Shown piece by piece: positions 51,700 through 60,772 of a stretch of DNA of 64,000 nt (position 1 is the stretch's first letter; every line of letters begins with the position of its first letter). The notes beneath the pieces were generated by a model. The model saw only the letters and a program-made list of their open reading frames with translations. It did not search any database and was not told the DNA's origin. This DNA comes from Volucribacter amazonae (GTDB taxonomy: Bacteria > Pseudomonadota > Gammaproteobacteria > Enterobacterales > Pasteurellaceae). Made by a program: the position numbers and the translations under genes. The stretch covers positions 2,522,575-2,586,574 of the forward strand of contig NZ_LWID01000001.1 of the NCBI RefSeq assembly GCF_029783845.1, in the 5' to 3' direction.

Positions 51700-52638
51700 A
51701 TGTTATTGCAACAGAACACTATCCCATTAACCAACCTAAAACATATTGTCGCCATTGGTGGTGGCCATGGTTTAGGGCGTATGTTATCAGCCTTAAATTT
51801 TATGCAAGAAAAATTAACAGGCATTGTTACGACCACAGATAATGGTGGTTCTACGGGGCGAATTCGTGATGATTATGGTGGCATTGCGTGGGGTGATTTG
51901 CGTAATTGTTTAAATCAAATTATTACTGAGCCAAGTACCGCTTCTACCCTTTTTGAATACCGTTTTAGTGGCACAGGCGAACTTGCTGGGCATAATTTAG
52001 GTAATTTAATGCTAACCGCATTAGAAAATATGCAAATTCGTCCTTTAGAGGGCGTAAATTTGATTCGTGATTTATTAAAGGTAAAATCCTTTATTATTCC
52101 TATGTCAGAAACGCCTGTTCATCTTGTTGCACAATTATCTTCAGGGCAACAAATATTAGGCGAAGTAAATATTGATAATCTTGAGGAATTGCCTCAATCA
52201 TTGGCTCTTACTCCCCTTGTTTCAGCTACACCAGAAGCGATTACCGCTTTACAACAAGCAGAACTTATTCTTATTGGGCCGGGCAGTTTTTTTACCAGTA
52301 TTATGCCCCCTTTGTTACTCAAAGAAGTGCAACAATGTTTACGCCAAGCACAATGTCCGAAAATTTTTATTGATAATTTAGGGGTTGAGCATAGCCCAGC
52401 GGCTAAATTGTCTTTGGCACAACGGATTAATTGGATTAATCACAATGTAGGGCAAAACATTATTGATGGCGTGATTACTAGCACCGAACAAAAGGAACAG
52501 CGCATAGATGCCGAACAGCAACCACAATGGCTTACAAGAAAATTAAATGCCGATGATGTGCCATATCGACATGATCGGCATTTATTATGTCAAGCTATTG
52601 CTGAACTATTAGAAAGGTTTAAACAAAACGATTTTTAA
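51700..52638 (+). CDS. yvcK: YvcK/YbhK-family gluconeogenesis factor
   Basis: 312 residues. It begins with a Rossmann loop (VAIGGGHGLGRMLSALNF) and continues with TTDNGGSTGRIRDDYGGIAWGDLRNC, GHNLGNLMLTALE and LILIGPGSFFTSIMPPLL, the signature blocks of the CofD/YvcK fold. Members bind UDP-sugars and affect cell shape and growth on gluconeogenic carbon. It lies divergent from moaA, as ybhK does in E. coli. The 365-bp gap upstream holds the Moco leader and a TATAGTCGTTTCAA repeat end (51617). Its 3' end overlaps thiI by 4 bp, tail to tail. Confidence 0.9.
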   Translation: MLLQQNTIPLTNLKHIVAIGGGHGLGRMLSALNFMQEKLTGIVTTTDNGGSTGRIRDDYGGIAWGDLRNCLNQIITEPSTASTLFEYRFSGTGELAGHNLGNLMLTALENMQIRPLEGVNLIRDLLKVKSFIIPMSETPVHLVAQLSSGQQILGEVNIDNLEELPQSLALTPLVSATPEAITALQQAELILIGPGSFFTSIMPPLLLKEVQQCLRQAQCPKIFIDNLGVEHSPAAKLSLAQRINWINHNVGQNIIDGVITSTEQKEQRIDAEQQPQWLTRKLNADDVPYRHDRHLLCQAIAELLERFKQNDF

Positions 52639-54089
52639 TCTTGGCGAAAAACCTTAACATTATTAAAACCTGCATCTTGTAAATATAGAGCCTGTAGCTT
52701 GCTCATTACCCCTCTTTCACAATACAAAAGATAGGTTTTATCTTGCTCAAGTGTGGCAAATTGGCTTGATAATTTATAAAACGGTAAAGTAATAATCGGA
52801 TTACTGATATTCAATGCCAAAGGTTTTTCTTCAACTTCCTCTGGGCTACGAATATCAATAATAATATCGTCCTTAGCTAATACAGCAACAGTTTCTACTT
52901 CGGTAACCGATTGAGCGGTTTGCTCGGCAATTTGGCGAATATCTAAAATTTTGGCATTTTCCACCGCACTTTGTAAGATATTCATATCAAAATGTTGTTC
53001 TTCTTGTTCAATTTTGCTTTTAACCGCTTTTACCGTTGGATTTTTGGAAATAACACCACAAAACTCTGGCATAGATTTCGCAATATCTTCGGTTTCAATT
53101 TGCTTAGCTAACGCAATAATTTGCTCTTTGTCGTGGGAGATTAATGGACGTAACACTAAACAACCTGCCGCTTCATCAATTAAGCGTAAATTGGTTAACG
53201 TTTGGCTAGATACCTGCCCTAATGCTTCACCAGTAACTAAGGCTTGAATGGCAAAACGTTCTGCCACTAGGCTTGCCGCTCGTACCATCATACGTTTTAA
53301 TACCACACCCATTTGCCCATTATCAATTTTCTCCAAAATTTCGCCAACCACAGGCTCAAAATTAATGGCAATAAAACGGACTTTATGGGATTGGCTATAA
53401 CGTTGCCAAAGATGATAAGCCATTTGTTTAACCCCAATTTCATGGGTTGCACCGCCTAAATTAAAAAAACAATAATGAACACGACAACCACGTCGCATCA
53501 ACATATAGCTTGATACGCCAGAGTCAAAACCACCAGAAATTAACGATAGTACATCTTCTTGTGTACCAATAGGATAGCCGCCGATACCTGCATAACGTGC
53601 TTTGATCAACATCATATGTTCATGTTCAATATCAATGCGTACGGTAATATCGGGACGAGTTAATTTCACTTTCGCTGAGGGAATATGTTGATTTAATCCA
53701 CCACCAATATAGCGTTCAGCTTCTAAGGAATTAAAACTATGCTTGCCCTTGCGTCTTACTCGCACACAAAAGGTTTTATTTACTAATTGCTCGCCGACTT
53801 CAGCTAAGGTTTGTTCAAAAATATCATGTAAAGAAGAAAAGGGTTTTTCCTCTACGGCTAAAAAATGATGAATACCCGGAATACGTTGTAATTGCTCAAT
53901 TAATAAATCAAAATTTTCATTATTTTTTGACCGCACTTCAATATAATCCCAATGGCGAACCACCGCAACTTGATCATCAAAGCGGGTTAATACATTACGA
54001 ATATTACTGGTTAAAATTTTGATAAAGCGTTTGCGTACCGAATCGCTTTTAATCATAATTTCAGGAAAAAGTTTAATAATAAATTTCAT
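52635..54089 (-). CDS. thiI: tRNA 4-thiouridine synthetase / thiazole sulfur transferase ThiI
   Basis: 484 residues, full length with rhodanese extension. The N-terminal ferredoxin-like and THUMP domains (~1-165) are followed by the PP-loop SGGFDSGVSSYMLMRRG (~186) and by GEALGQVSSQTLTNL. The C-terminal rhodanese domain (~385-484) carries the catalytic Cys in LYCERGVMSK. It transfers persulfide sulfur to uridine 8 of tRNA and to ThiS. Two uptake signals lie inside (52963, 53930). Confidence 0.94.
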   Translation of the reverse strand: MKFIIKLFPEIMIKSDSVRKRFIKILTSNIRNVLTRFDDQVAVVRHWDYIEVRSKNNENFDLLIEQLQRIPGIHHFLAVEEKPFSSLHDIFEQTLAEVGEQLVNKTFCVRVRRKGKHSFNSLEAERYIGGGLNQHIPSAKVKLTRPDITVRIDIEHEHMMLIKARYAGIGGYPIGTQEDVLSLISGGFDSGVSSYMLMRRGCRVHYCFFNLGGATHEIGVKQMAYHLWQRYSQSHKVRFIAINFEPVVGEILEKIDNGQMGVVLKRMMVRAASLVAERFAIQALVTGEALGQVSSQTLTNLRLIDEAAGCLVLRPLISHDKEQIIALAKQIETEDIAKSMPEFCGVISKNPTVKAVKSKIEQEEQHFDMNILQSAVENAKILDIRQIAEQTAQSVTEVETVAVLAKDDIIIDIRSPEEVEEKPLALNISNPIITLPFYKLSSQFATLEQDKTYLLYCERGVMSKLQALYLQDAGFNNVKVFRQD

Positions 54090-54218
54090 GCTGTTGCTTA
54101 AATAAGGGTTAATAAAATGGGGCGAATTATAACAAAATTCCGCCCAAAGCCATAGTTAAGAGTTTGACTATTTTCTTATATAGTTATCAAGAAAAGTGAC
54201 AATGTAACAACAATAAGC

Positions 54219-56807
54219 TTAGTCATTTGCTAAAGTATGCACTAATCGTTGTTCTAGCTGTTGCCGTTGCGTGGCACAGAGGGCTTTTCCCTCCGCATTG
54301 ACTAAAATAAAAAAGTCTTCGGCTTTCTCGCCAATGGTGGTGATTTTAGCATTGAGTAAATTGAGCTGTTGCTCCACAAAAACTTGGCTAATTTTGCTCA
54401 ATAATCCCGCTTTATCTAAGGCAAAAAGCTCCATTTCGGTATGATCCGAACGATGTATATTTAAAAAACGTATTTGAGTTGGCACTTGAAAATGTTGCAA
54501 TTTATAATTTCGCCGTTGATTTAGCAAGGCTTTAGCTGGTGTGGTTAATCCTTGGTATAAGGCTTTTTCTAATGCTCGTCGCCGCTCATTGCGTACTAAA
54601 CTGCCATCAAGCTCTGACACAATAAAACTGTCCATCACATAACCATCTTGTCTGGTAATAATTTGTGCATCGTGAATACTCAAATTTTTTGTGCCAATAA
54701 TGCTAACAACCTTATGAAATAAGCTAGGCTGATCCGCACAATAGATAAAGATTTCTGTTCCCCCTTTGGCAAATTTATTGCTTACCTTAACCACAAGATT
54801 ATCTTGATTTTCATACAGTAACTGACTATGCCAAGCAATTTGTTTCGGCGTATTGCGTAAAAAATATTCATCAGGACATTGTTGCCACAGGGCTTGAATG
54901 GATTGCTCAGGTAATGCCTTTAATAAAATAAGGGCTTGCTGACGATTTTGAGCAATTTGTTGCTGATAATCCAACCGATGTTGCATTCCTTGATCAAATT
55001 GTTGTGAACAATATTGGTATAGGGTAAATAATAAGGTTCGTTTCCAATCATTCCATAAGGTACCATTGGTAGCACAAATATCCGCTACGGTTAAACAAAC
55101 TAAATAATCCAAATGCTGTTGATCTTTAACTTTATCAGCAAAAGCTAATACCACTTCGGGATCATGAATATCACGCCGTTGTGCAGTAATGGACATAAAT
55201 AAATGTTGTTGTACTAACCAACACATTAATTCGGTTTGGGTGGCATTAAAACCATGTAGAATGGCAAAATCCTGCATTTCTTTTGCCCCAAGCTCCGCAT
55301 GATCACCACCTCGCCCTTTGGCAATATCATGAAATAATCCTGCTAAATATAATAGGCGGCGATCGGCTAATTGGGGAAATAATTGGGTACAAAGTGGGTG
55401 TAATTTCTGATTTTCTTGTTGTAAAAAACTTTCTAGTTTGAGCATAACACGCAAAGTATGCTCATCAACGGTATAAGTATGAAATAAATCAAATTGCATT
55501 AAGCCCACAATAGGTTGCCATTGCGGTAAATAAGCGGTTAATACCCCATATTGGTGCATAGGAAAAAAGGCACGACTGATGGCTTGAGGTTGAGCTAAAA
55601 GTTGGATAAATTTTTCCCTTGCTTTTGCATATTGGCAAAGGGGCGAATTAAGCTGACCGAGAGCAATAACTAATTCACGCAAGGTTTCAGAGTGAATATC
55701 CGCTTTATGATGTTGGGTAAGATAATAAAATAAATCCAAGATACTTTCAGGTTGTTGGGTAAAACTGGATTTGTTTTTTAATAAAATACTTTGCCCAAGC
55801 AAGCAAAAATTATCATCTAAATCCACCGCACTTGTTTTCTCTGGCGAGGTTAGAAAATGTTCTTGATAATGCTTTAATAAAATATGGCTTAATAAAGCGA
55901 TATGTTGCAAACTTTGAAAAAACACTTTCATCAGTTTTTCTACCCCTTGATTGCCCTCGCCAAAACCCAGCATTTGGCTAATCTTAAGCTGGCGATCAAA
56001 CAACAAGCGATTATCATAGCGTTTTAAGATCAAATGTAGGGCAAAACGAGTGCGAAATAAAAAATGCTGGCTTTGCTGTAAACAAGCATATTCTTCGGGA
56101 TAAATAAACCCTGCTTGTAAAATATCACTGAGGTTTTTGGCTTTGGTATGGCGTAATGCAATCCAATACAGTAAATGTAAATCTCGCAATCCGCCCGGGC
56201 TGTTTTTAATATCAGGTTCTAAATTATAGCTGGTATTATGATAACGTTGATAACGTTCATTTTTTTCCTGTAATTTGGCTTGAAAAAAATCGGCAGCTGG
56301 CCAAAAATCTGCTTGATAATGCACCGCACTTTCTAATTGAGCAAAAATTTGCTGATTGCCACATAAATAACGGCTTTCTAATAAATTGGTAGCGATGCTA
56401 ATATCTTTTTTGCCCTCCTCTATACATTGGGTAAGGCTGCGTACACTATGCCCAATATCAAAATGACAATCCCACAAAAATTGAATAAACTGAGCAATTT
56501 TTTGTTCAGTTTCGGGGCAAATAGCTGATTGACTAAGAATGAGAAAATCTAAATCAGAAAGCGGAAAAATCTCTTGCCGTCCATATCCTCCTACCGCAAT
56601 CAATGCTAAATCAGGCTGTTGATTTAAAGCAAAATATTGCCAAAGATGACATAATAAATCATCACAAAATTGGTTACGTTGTGCAATCAATTCATATACA
56701 TTAGCTTGATTAAAATGTGCTAATTCCCTTTGTGCTAACGCATTTTTTTGTTGTTTAATATTTTCCACTGTAGGGATTGGTTGTGCTTGATAAGAGAATA
56801 ACGCCAT
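54219..56807 (-). CDS. glnD: PII uridylyltransferase / uridylyl-removing enzyme GlnD
   Basis: 862 residues from the ATG at 56807, nine bases after GGGAAG; a GTG three codons earlier abuts that site. The nucleotidyltransferase motif GGYGRQEIFPLSDLDFLIL (~75-95) has DxD. The HD domain (LYLAGLFHDIAKGRGGDHAE, ~490) is followed by two ACT domains at the C-terminus (IFIYCADQPSLFHKVVSIIG; MELFALDKAGLLSKIS). It signals nitrogen status by modifying PII. Two uptake signals occur inside (55825, 56323). Confidence 0.94.
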   Translation of the reverse strand: MALFSYQAQPIPTVENIKQQKNALAQRELAHFNQANVYELIAQRNQFCDDLLCHLWQYFALNQQPDLALIAVGGYGRQEIFPLSDLDFLILSQSAICPETEQKIAQFIQFLWDCHFDIGHSVRSLTQCIEEGKKDISIATNLLESRYLCGNQQIFAQLESAVHYQADFWPAADFFQAKLQEKNERYQRYHNTSYNLEPDIKNSPGGLRDLHLLYWIALRHTKAKNLSDILQAGFIYPEEYACLQQSQHFLFRTRFALHLILKRYDNRLLFDRQLKISQMLGFGEGNQGVEKLMKVFFQSLQHIALLSHILLKHYQEHFLTSPEKTSAVDLDDNFCLLGQSILLKNKSSFTQQPESILDLFYYLTQHHKADIHSETLRELVIALGQLNSPLCQYAKAREKFIQLLAQPQAISRAFFPMHQYGVLTAYLPQWQPIVGLMQFDLFHTYTVDEHTLRVMLKLESFLQQENQKLHPLCTQLFPQLADRRLLYLAGLFHDIAKGRGGDHAELGAKEMQDFAILHGFNATQTELMCWLVQQHLFMSITAQRRDIHDPEVVLAFADKVKDQQHLDYLVCLTVADICATNGTLWNDWKRTLLFTLYQYCSQQFDQGMQHRLDYQQQIAQNRQQALILLKALPEQSIQALWQQCPDEYFLRNTPKQIAWHSQLLYENQDNLVVKVSNKFAKGGTEIFIYCADQPSLFHKVVSIIGTKNLSIHDAQIITRQDGYVMDSFIVSELDGSLVRNERRRALEKALYQGLTTPAKALLNQRRNYKLQHFQVPTQIRFLNIHRSDHTEMELFALDKAGLLSKISQVFVEQQLNLLNAKITTIGEKAEDFFILVNAEGKALCATQRQQLEQRLVHTLAND

Positions 56808-56833
56808 TTTTTTCACTTCCCTAGCTTAAATGA

Positions 56834-56869
56834 ACAAAAAGGCTTGCTATTAAAACAAGCCCCTTTTAC
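56834..56869 (-). terminator. Terminator after map
   Basis: On the minus strand AAAAGGGGCTTG ... CAAGCCTTTTT, with a loop of ~9 bases, between the map stop and the glnD start. Confidence 0.65.
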
Positions 56870-56874
56870 AAGAT

Positions 56875-57678
56875 TTAAAGATTAACCATAAAACGACTTA
56901 TCCGCCCTGCTTGTTGTTCTTCATCACGAATGGTCATGACTTCGCAACCCTGTTGCGTTACTACAATTTGATGTTCATATTGTGCGGAATGACTACGATC
57001 TTTGGTTTTCACTGTCCAACCATCGCCCATTAAACGTACTTCTTTTTTGCCGGCATTAATCATAGGTTCAATGGTAAACACCATGCCTTCTTGTAAAATC
57101 ACCCCACCATCATCAGCATAATAATGTAACACTTGGGGATCACAATGAAACTCCGTACCAATACCATGTCCACAATATTCACGCACCACACTAAATCCTT
57201 GTGCTTCAGTATATTGCTGAATTGCTCGCCCAATTTCATTTAAACGGATACCGGGTTTTACCTTGCGTAATCCCACATAAAGTGCCTCTTGAGCAGCCTC
57301 TACTAGCTTTTTACTGCGAATATTGGTTTCGCCTACAATGTACATTTTTGAGTTATCGCCAAAATAACCGTCCTTAATGACCGTAACATCAATGTTTAAA
57401 ATATCGCCGTTTTTCAAGATTTTATCATCACTTGGAATACCATGGCACACTACTTCATTCAGGGAAATACAGGTAGCTTTAGGATAATTATGGTAACCCA
57501 AACAAGCAGGAATAACTTTTTGATGATTTACCATATAATCATGGCAAATACGATCTAATTCTCCGGTACTAATGCCAGCTTTAACATAAGGTTCAATCAT
57601 CACAAGAACTTCTGCGGCTAATCGGCAAGCCTCACGCAATTTCTCAATTTCTTCACTCTTTCTTAATGGGATATTCAT
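56875..57678 (-). CDS. map: Methionine aminopeptidase type I
   Basis: 267 residues (E. coli 264). All five metal ligands are in recognisable context: LNIDVTVIKDGYFGDNSKM (two Asp), EYCGHGIGTEFH (His), MVFTIEPMIN (Glu) and SAQYEHQIVVT (Glu). It removes the initiator methionine from nascent proteins. It is adjacent to glnD as in E. coli. An uptake signal (57765) lies upstream. Confidence 0.95.
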   Translation of the reverse strand: MNIPLRKSEEIEKLREACRLAAEVLVMIEPYVKAGISTGELDRICHDYMVNHQKVIPACLGYHNYPKATCISLNEVVCHGIPSDDKILKNGDILNIDVTVIKDGYFGDNSKMYIVGETNIRSKKLVEAAQEALYVGLRKVKPGIRLNEIGRAIQQYTEAQGFSVVREYCGHGIGTEFHCDPQVLHYYADDGGVILQEGMVFTIEPMINAGKKEVRLMGDGWTVKTKDRSHSAQYEHQIVVTQQGCEVMTIRDEEQQAGRISRFMVNL

Positions 57679-57914
57679 TTACGACTCTCTATGCTAATTA
57701 ATAAAAAATTGGCTCTAAGTATAACATATTTCAAGCTAACAAAATAAGCGAAGATTTTTAACCAAAGTGCGGTCAGTTTTGGCATTTTTTCCCCATTTCA
57801 AGAAATGCTAATTTATATTTTTTTGTTCACTAACTAATAAAAACTTGAATGCTTTAGTGGGTTATTAGATAATAGCCCAATGGTTTTTGATTTGATTTTT
57901 AACTGGGGAAGCGA

Positions 57915-58256
57915 ATGAGTGATGTAGTAGTGCCGTTGACGTTTACTGACGCAGCTGCAAATAAAGTAAAATCATTAATTAGCGAAGAAGAAAATGATGC
58001 GTTAAAATTGCGAGTGTACATTACAGGCGGTGGGTGTAGCGGTTTCCAATATGGCTTTACCTTTGATGAAAAAGTCAATGAAGGCGATTTGACCATTGAA
58101 AAATCAGGGGTGCAATTAGTCATTGATCCCATGAGCTTACAATATTTAATCGGCGGTACAGTAGATTATACCGAGGGTTTAGAAGGTTCAAGATTTGTGG
58201 TTACCAACCCAAATGCCACAACAACCTGTGGTTGTGGTTCATCATTTAGTATTTAA
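57915..58256 (+). CDS. erpA: Iron-sulfur cluster insertion protein ErpA
   Basis: 113 residues, A-type carrier. The three cluster-binding cysteines are present: GGGCSGFQYGF and TTCGCGSSF at the C-terminus. ErpA passes Fe-S clusters to targets such as isoprenoid enzymes. The ribosome site is GGGGAAG. It forms a probable pair with the gene 17 bp downstream. The 236-bp gap upstream holds an uptake signal and a short hairpin (57860-57879) but no gene. Confidence 0.94.
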   Translation: MSDVVVPLTFTDAAANKVKSLISEEENDALKLRVYITGGGCSGFQYGFTFDEKVNEGDLTIEKSGVQLVIDPMSLQYLIGGTVDYTEGLEGSRFVVTNPNATTTCGCGSSFSI

Positions 58257-58273
58257 TCTCTCAATCTTTTATT

Positions 58274-58639
58274 ATGGATTTTCAATTTAGCCAATATCTT
58301 GGACAAACCTTAGTAAAATGCTCAATGGAACATGAAGCATTTGCCCATTGGCTAAATACTGAAATCAATGCCAATCTCAACCTTGCACAACAAATTCTCA
58401 CTCAACTTAATCCCTCACAATGCCTACAAGTAAAGATGATTGAGGGGAAAGAATATAGCCTATATATTGATCAGCAACAAGTGATTTGCCAAGCAAATAG
58501 TTTGGCTTTTGGCACAGAAACAGCTCTACAATTAGAGCAGGATTTACATTATTATGATTCAGAGTCCGTAGCAAGTTGTGGTCTAGAGGATTTTATCCAA
58601 CTTTTAGAAGCATATATTGCTTTTCACACAGCAAAATAA
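58274..58639 (+). CDS. yacL: UPF0231 family protein YacL
   Basis: 121 residues, an acidic soluble protein. MDFQFSQYL at the start, the HEAFAHWLNTE block and the C-terminal YYDSESVASCGLEDFIQLLE correspond to E. coli YacL (MDYEF..., HWFNEE, YYDEESLSLCGVEDFLQ). No biochemical function is established for the family. It follows erpA closely and is probably cotranscribed. The start lacks a clear Shine-Dalgarno. Confidence 0.85.
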   Translation: MDFQFSQYLGQTLVKCSMEHEAFAHWLNTEINANLNLAQQILTQLNPSQCLQVKMIEGKEYSLYIDQQQVICQANSLAFGTETALQLEQDLHYYDSESVASCGLEDFIQLLEAYIAFHTAK

Positions 58640-58775
58640 TTTTTATATATAAAAACATTATATCAACTCCAAAAATAAAGCCAAAATATTCTTAAAATTT
58701 GCTATCTTTATATTGAGCATTAATCTTGCTTGCGTGTATATTAGCGCCTTTGTCATTTGTTTATAAGGAAAATTT

Positions 58776-59339
58776 ATGTCAACAACAAATCAATATGCTA
58801 ACCCCGGTCCATTAGGACTTTGCGGTTTTGCATTAACCACTTGGTTATTATGTTTAGTGAATGCAGGTATTTTTGATAGCAAGAGCTTAGGCTTAGTTAT
58901 CGCTATGGCATTTGCGTTTGGCGGTACAGCCCAAATGATTGCTGGAATGTTTGAATTTAAAAAAGGCAATACCTTTGGTTTTACAGCATTTAATAGCTAT
59001 GGGGCTTTTTGGTGGTCTTGGGCGTTATTTACCGTTTTCTTCAAAGGTGAAACCCCAACAACATTTGTAGCTTGGTATCTCGCTGTTTGGGGAACTTTTA
59101 CCCTAATGATGTTACTTGCTACCCTGAAAAAAGCAAAAGCATTACAAGCGATTTTCTTCTGCTTAACCCTAACCTTTTATGCGTTAGCTCTTGGTGATGC
59201 CACAGGTAATCATAGTATTGTCAATATCGGTGGTTATTTAGGCTTATTAACTGCATTATGTGCTTTCTATCTAGCTGCGGCGGAAATCATAAATGAGGCC
59301 TATGGCAGAACGATATTACCGATTGGTGAACCGAAATAA
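58776..59339 (+). CDS. satP: Acetate/succinate:proton symporter SatP (YaaH family)
   Basis: 187 residues, six membrane helices. The family signature appears near the N-terminus as NPGPLGLCGFALTTWLL (NPAPLGL in E. coli), and the pore-lining FGGTAQMIAGMFEFKKGNTFG and FNSYGAFWWSWAL are clear. It imports acetate or succinate. Its own ribosome site (AAGGA) and terminator make it monocistronic. Confidence 0.93.
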   Translation: MSTTNQYANPGPLGLCGFALTTWLLCLVNAGIFDSKSLGLVIAMAFAFGGTAQMIAGMFEFKKGNTFGFTAFNSYGAFWWSWALFTVFFKGETPTTFVAWYLAVWGTFTLMMLLATLKKAKALQAIFFCLTLTFYALALGDATGNHSIVNIGGYLGLLTALCAFYLAAAEIINEAYGRTILPIGEPK

Positions 59340-59354
59340 ATCATTTATGGATTG

Positions 59355-59389
59355 AAAAATACCGAGTATTATCCTCGGTATTTTTTTGT
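59355..59389 (+). terminator. Terminator of satP
   Basis: AAATACCGAG TATTATC CTCGGTATTTTTTT, a 10-bp stem with T-run. Confidence 0.85.
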
Positions 59390-59400
59390 ATTGCCTTATT

Positions 59401-60030
59401 TTATTTTAAAAAAGGATTGCTACGTTTTTCTGCTGCCAAAGTGGTGTAAGCACCATGCCCCGGAATAATGATCATTTCGTCATTTAAAGGGAAAAGTTTA
59501 TTATGAATAGTTGCAATCAGCGTATCATAATCTCCACCGGGTAGATCAGTACGTCCTATACTATTCTTAAACAATACATCGCCCGTAAAAGCAATATTTT
59601 TCTCGTGTTCAATAAAACCAATATGCCCCGGACTATGTCCTGGTAAATGCAAGACTTCAAATTGAAATTCTCCAAGGGATAAAACCTCCCCCTCGCCTGC
59701 TAGCCATTGATCGGGGTCAAACGCCTCTATTTCCTCAACGCCAAAACGCTGTGATTGTTGAGGTAAAGTGGCAAATAATAATTTATCCTGTGGATTTGAA
59801 CCAATAATTTCCACACCAAAATGTTGCTTTAATTGTACTGCTGCCCCAACGTGATCCAGATGACCATGGGTTAATAATATTTTGCTCAGCTTTAATCCCA
59901 ATTCCTCAATACGCTGAATTAAGCGATTTCCTTCGCCACCGGGATCAATAATCGCTGCATTATTATCTTGATCCCAAATTAACGAGCAATTTTGTTGAAA
60001 CGCTGTAACAGGAATAATCTCTAAATTCAT
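59401..60030 (-). CDS. ycbL: Metallo-beta-lactamase-fold hydrolase YcbL (glyoxalase II-like)
   Basis: 209 residues. The zinc motif is LLTHGHLDHVGAA (HxHxDH). Further ligands lie in HLPGHSPGHIGF, FTGDVLFKNSIGRTDLPGG and IIPGHGAYT. The short YcbL type of glyoxalase II hydrolyses glutathione thioesters. It follows ycbK on the same strand, as in E. coli. Confidence 0.9.
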   Translation of the reverse strand: MNLEIIPVTAFQQNCSLIWDQDNNAAIIDPGGEGNRLIQRIEELGLKLSKILLTHGHLDHVGAAVQLKQHFGVEIIGSNPQDKLLFATLPQQSQRFGVEEIEAFDPDQWLAGEGEVLSLGEFQFEVLHLPGHSPGHIGFIEHEKNIAFTGDVLFKNSIGRTDLPGGDYDTLIATIHNKLFPLNDEMIIIPGHGAYTTLAAEKRSNPFLK

Positions 60031-60063
60031 AATACCACCTTGATATAAAGATATTTTTTATAA

Positions 60064-60095
60064 AAATAGCCGTTTATGTTGACTAAACGGCTAAG
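60064..60095 (-). terminator. Terminator between ycbK and ycbL
   Basis: On the minus strand TAGCCGTTTA GTCAACA TAAACGGCTA then TTTTTAT, 30 bp after ycbK. An uptake signal (60096) is adjacent. Confidence 0.8.
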
Positions 60096-60121
60096 AAGTG
60101 CGGTCTAAATTTCATTTATTT

Positions 60122-60682
60122 TTAGCTACCACGCCAAGTACGAACTGGCCCAGTATCAATATGAATAAAATTACTTTTTGGATAATAACCTACCCCGCCA
60201 TTTTTTAGGCTTTCAGCAACTTGTTTGACTTTGGCTAGGCTTACACCTTGCAAACGGAAATCAATGGCTTGCCCCCGTGTATGGTAACTATTACTGGCAA
60301 CACCACGACTACGTTGGTGCATTTTGGCATTGGTTACGGGAGCTCGATAACCACAAATAACTAAAATTTCTGCATTAGGTACACCAATTTGGCGATGAAT
60401 CCGATGAAGTTTGCTAAATAAATTCACGTCCATTTTATGAATTTGGTTAGTACGGCGATCACGCATTAAGTAATCTAATTTTTTTAAATTTGCACTTGAA
60501 AACCCTTTACCAACTATAAAATCTAAACTTAATTTATCCCCTGTATTCACATTTCTAAATTTTAAAATACGAGGTTTTGCTGTAGAAACAGAAGCTAATA
60601 AGGTATTAGGTAATAATGTTGCCCCTAAAACAATACCGCCGAGGGATAACCATTTACGGCGATGATGATTAATTTCATTCAT
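60122..60682 (-). CDS. ycbK: Tat-exported DUF882 peptidase-like protein YcbK (MepK type)
   Basis: 186 residues. The N-terminus has a twin-arginine signal (HHRRKWLSLGG followed by a hydrophobic stretch). The mature part carries the M15-like zinc motifs: SYHTRGQAIDFRL (His, Asp) and FIHIDTGPVR (His). E. coli MepK (YcbK) is a murein endopeptidase that cleaves LdtD-type 3-3 cross-links; here ldtD lies directly upstream. It probably acts in the periplasm on peptidoglycan. Confidence 0.92.
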   Translation of the reverse strand: MNEINHHRRKWLSLGGIVLGATLLPNTLLASVSTAKPRILKFRNVNTGDKLSLDFIVGKGFSSANLKKLDYLMRDRRTNQIHKMDVNLFSKLHRIHRQIGVPNAEILVICGYRAPVTNAKMHQRSRGVASNSYHTRGQAIDFRLQGVSLAKVKQVAESLKNGGVGYYPKSNFIHIDTGPVRTWRGS

Positions 60683-60727
60683 AAATAATACCTATTAAAA
60701 ATTGAAAAATTTAACCGCACTTTTTAA

Positions 60728-60757
60728 ATAAAAAGGTTATAAAAATAACCTTTTTAT
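60728..60757 (-). terminator. Terminator after ldtD
   Basis: AAAAAGGTTAT ... ATAACCTTTTT stem with A and T flanks, about 16 bp beyond the ldtD stop on the minus strand. Confidence 0.75.
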
Positions 60758-60772
60758 TCTACTGAAATTGGC

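Noticed and set aside
57860..57879. Short inverted repeat upstream of erpA as an IscR site or riboswitch
   Set aside because: The sequence fits neither an IscR consensus nor a known riboswitch closely enough.
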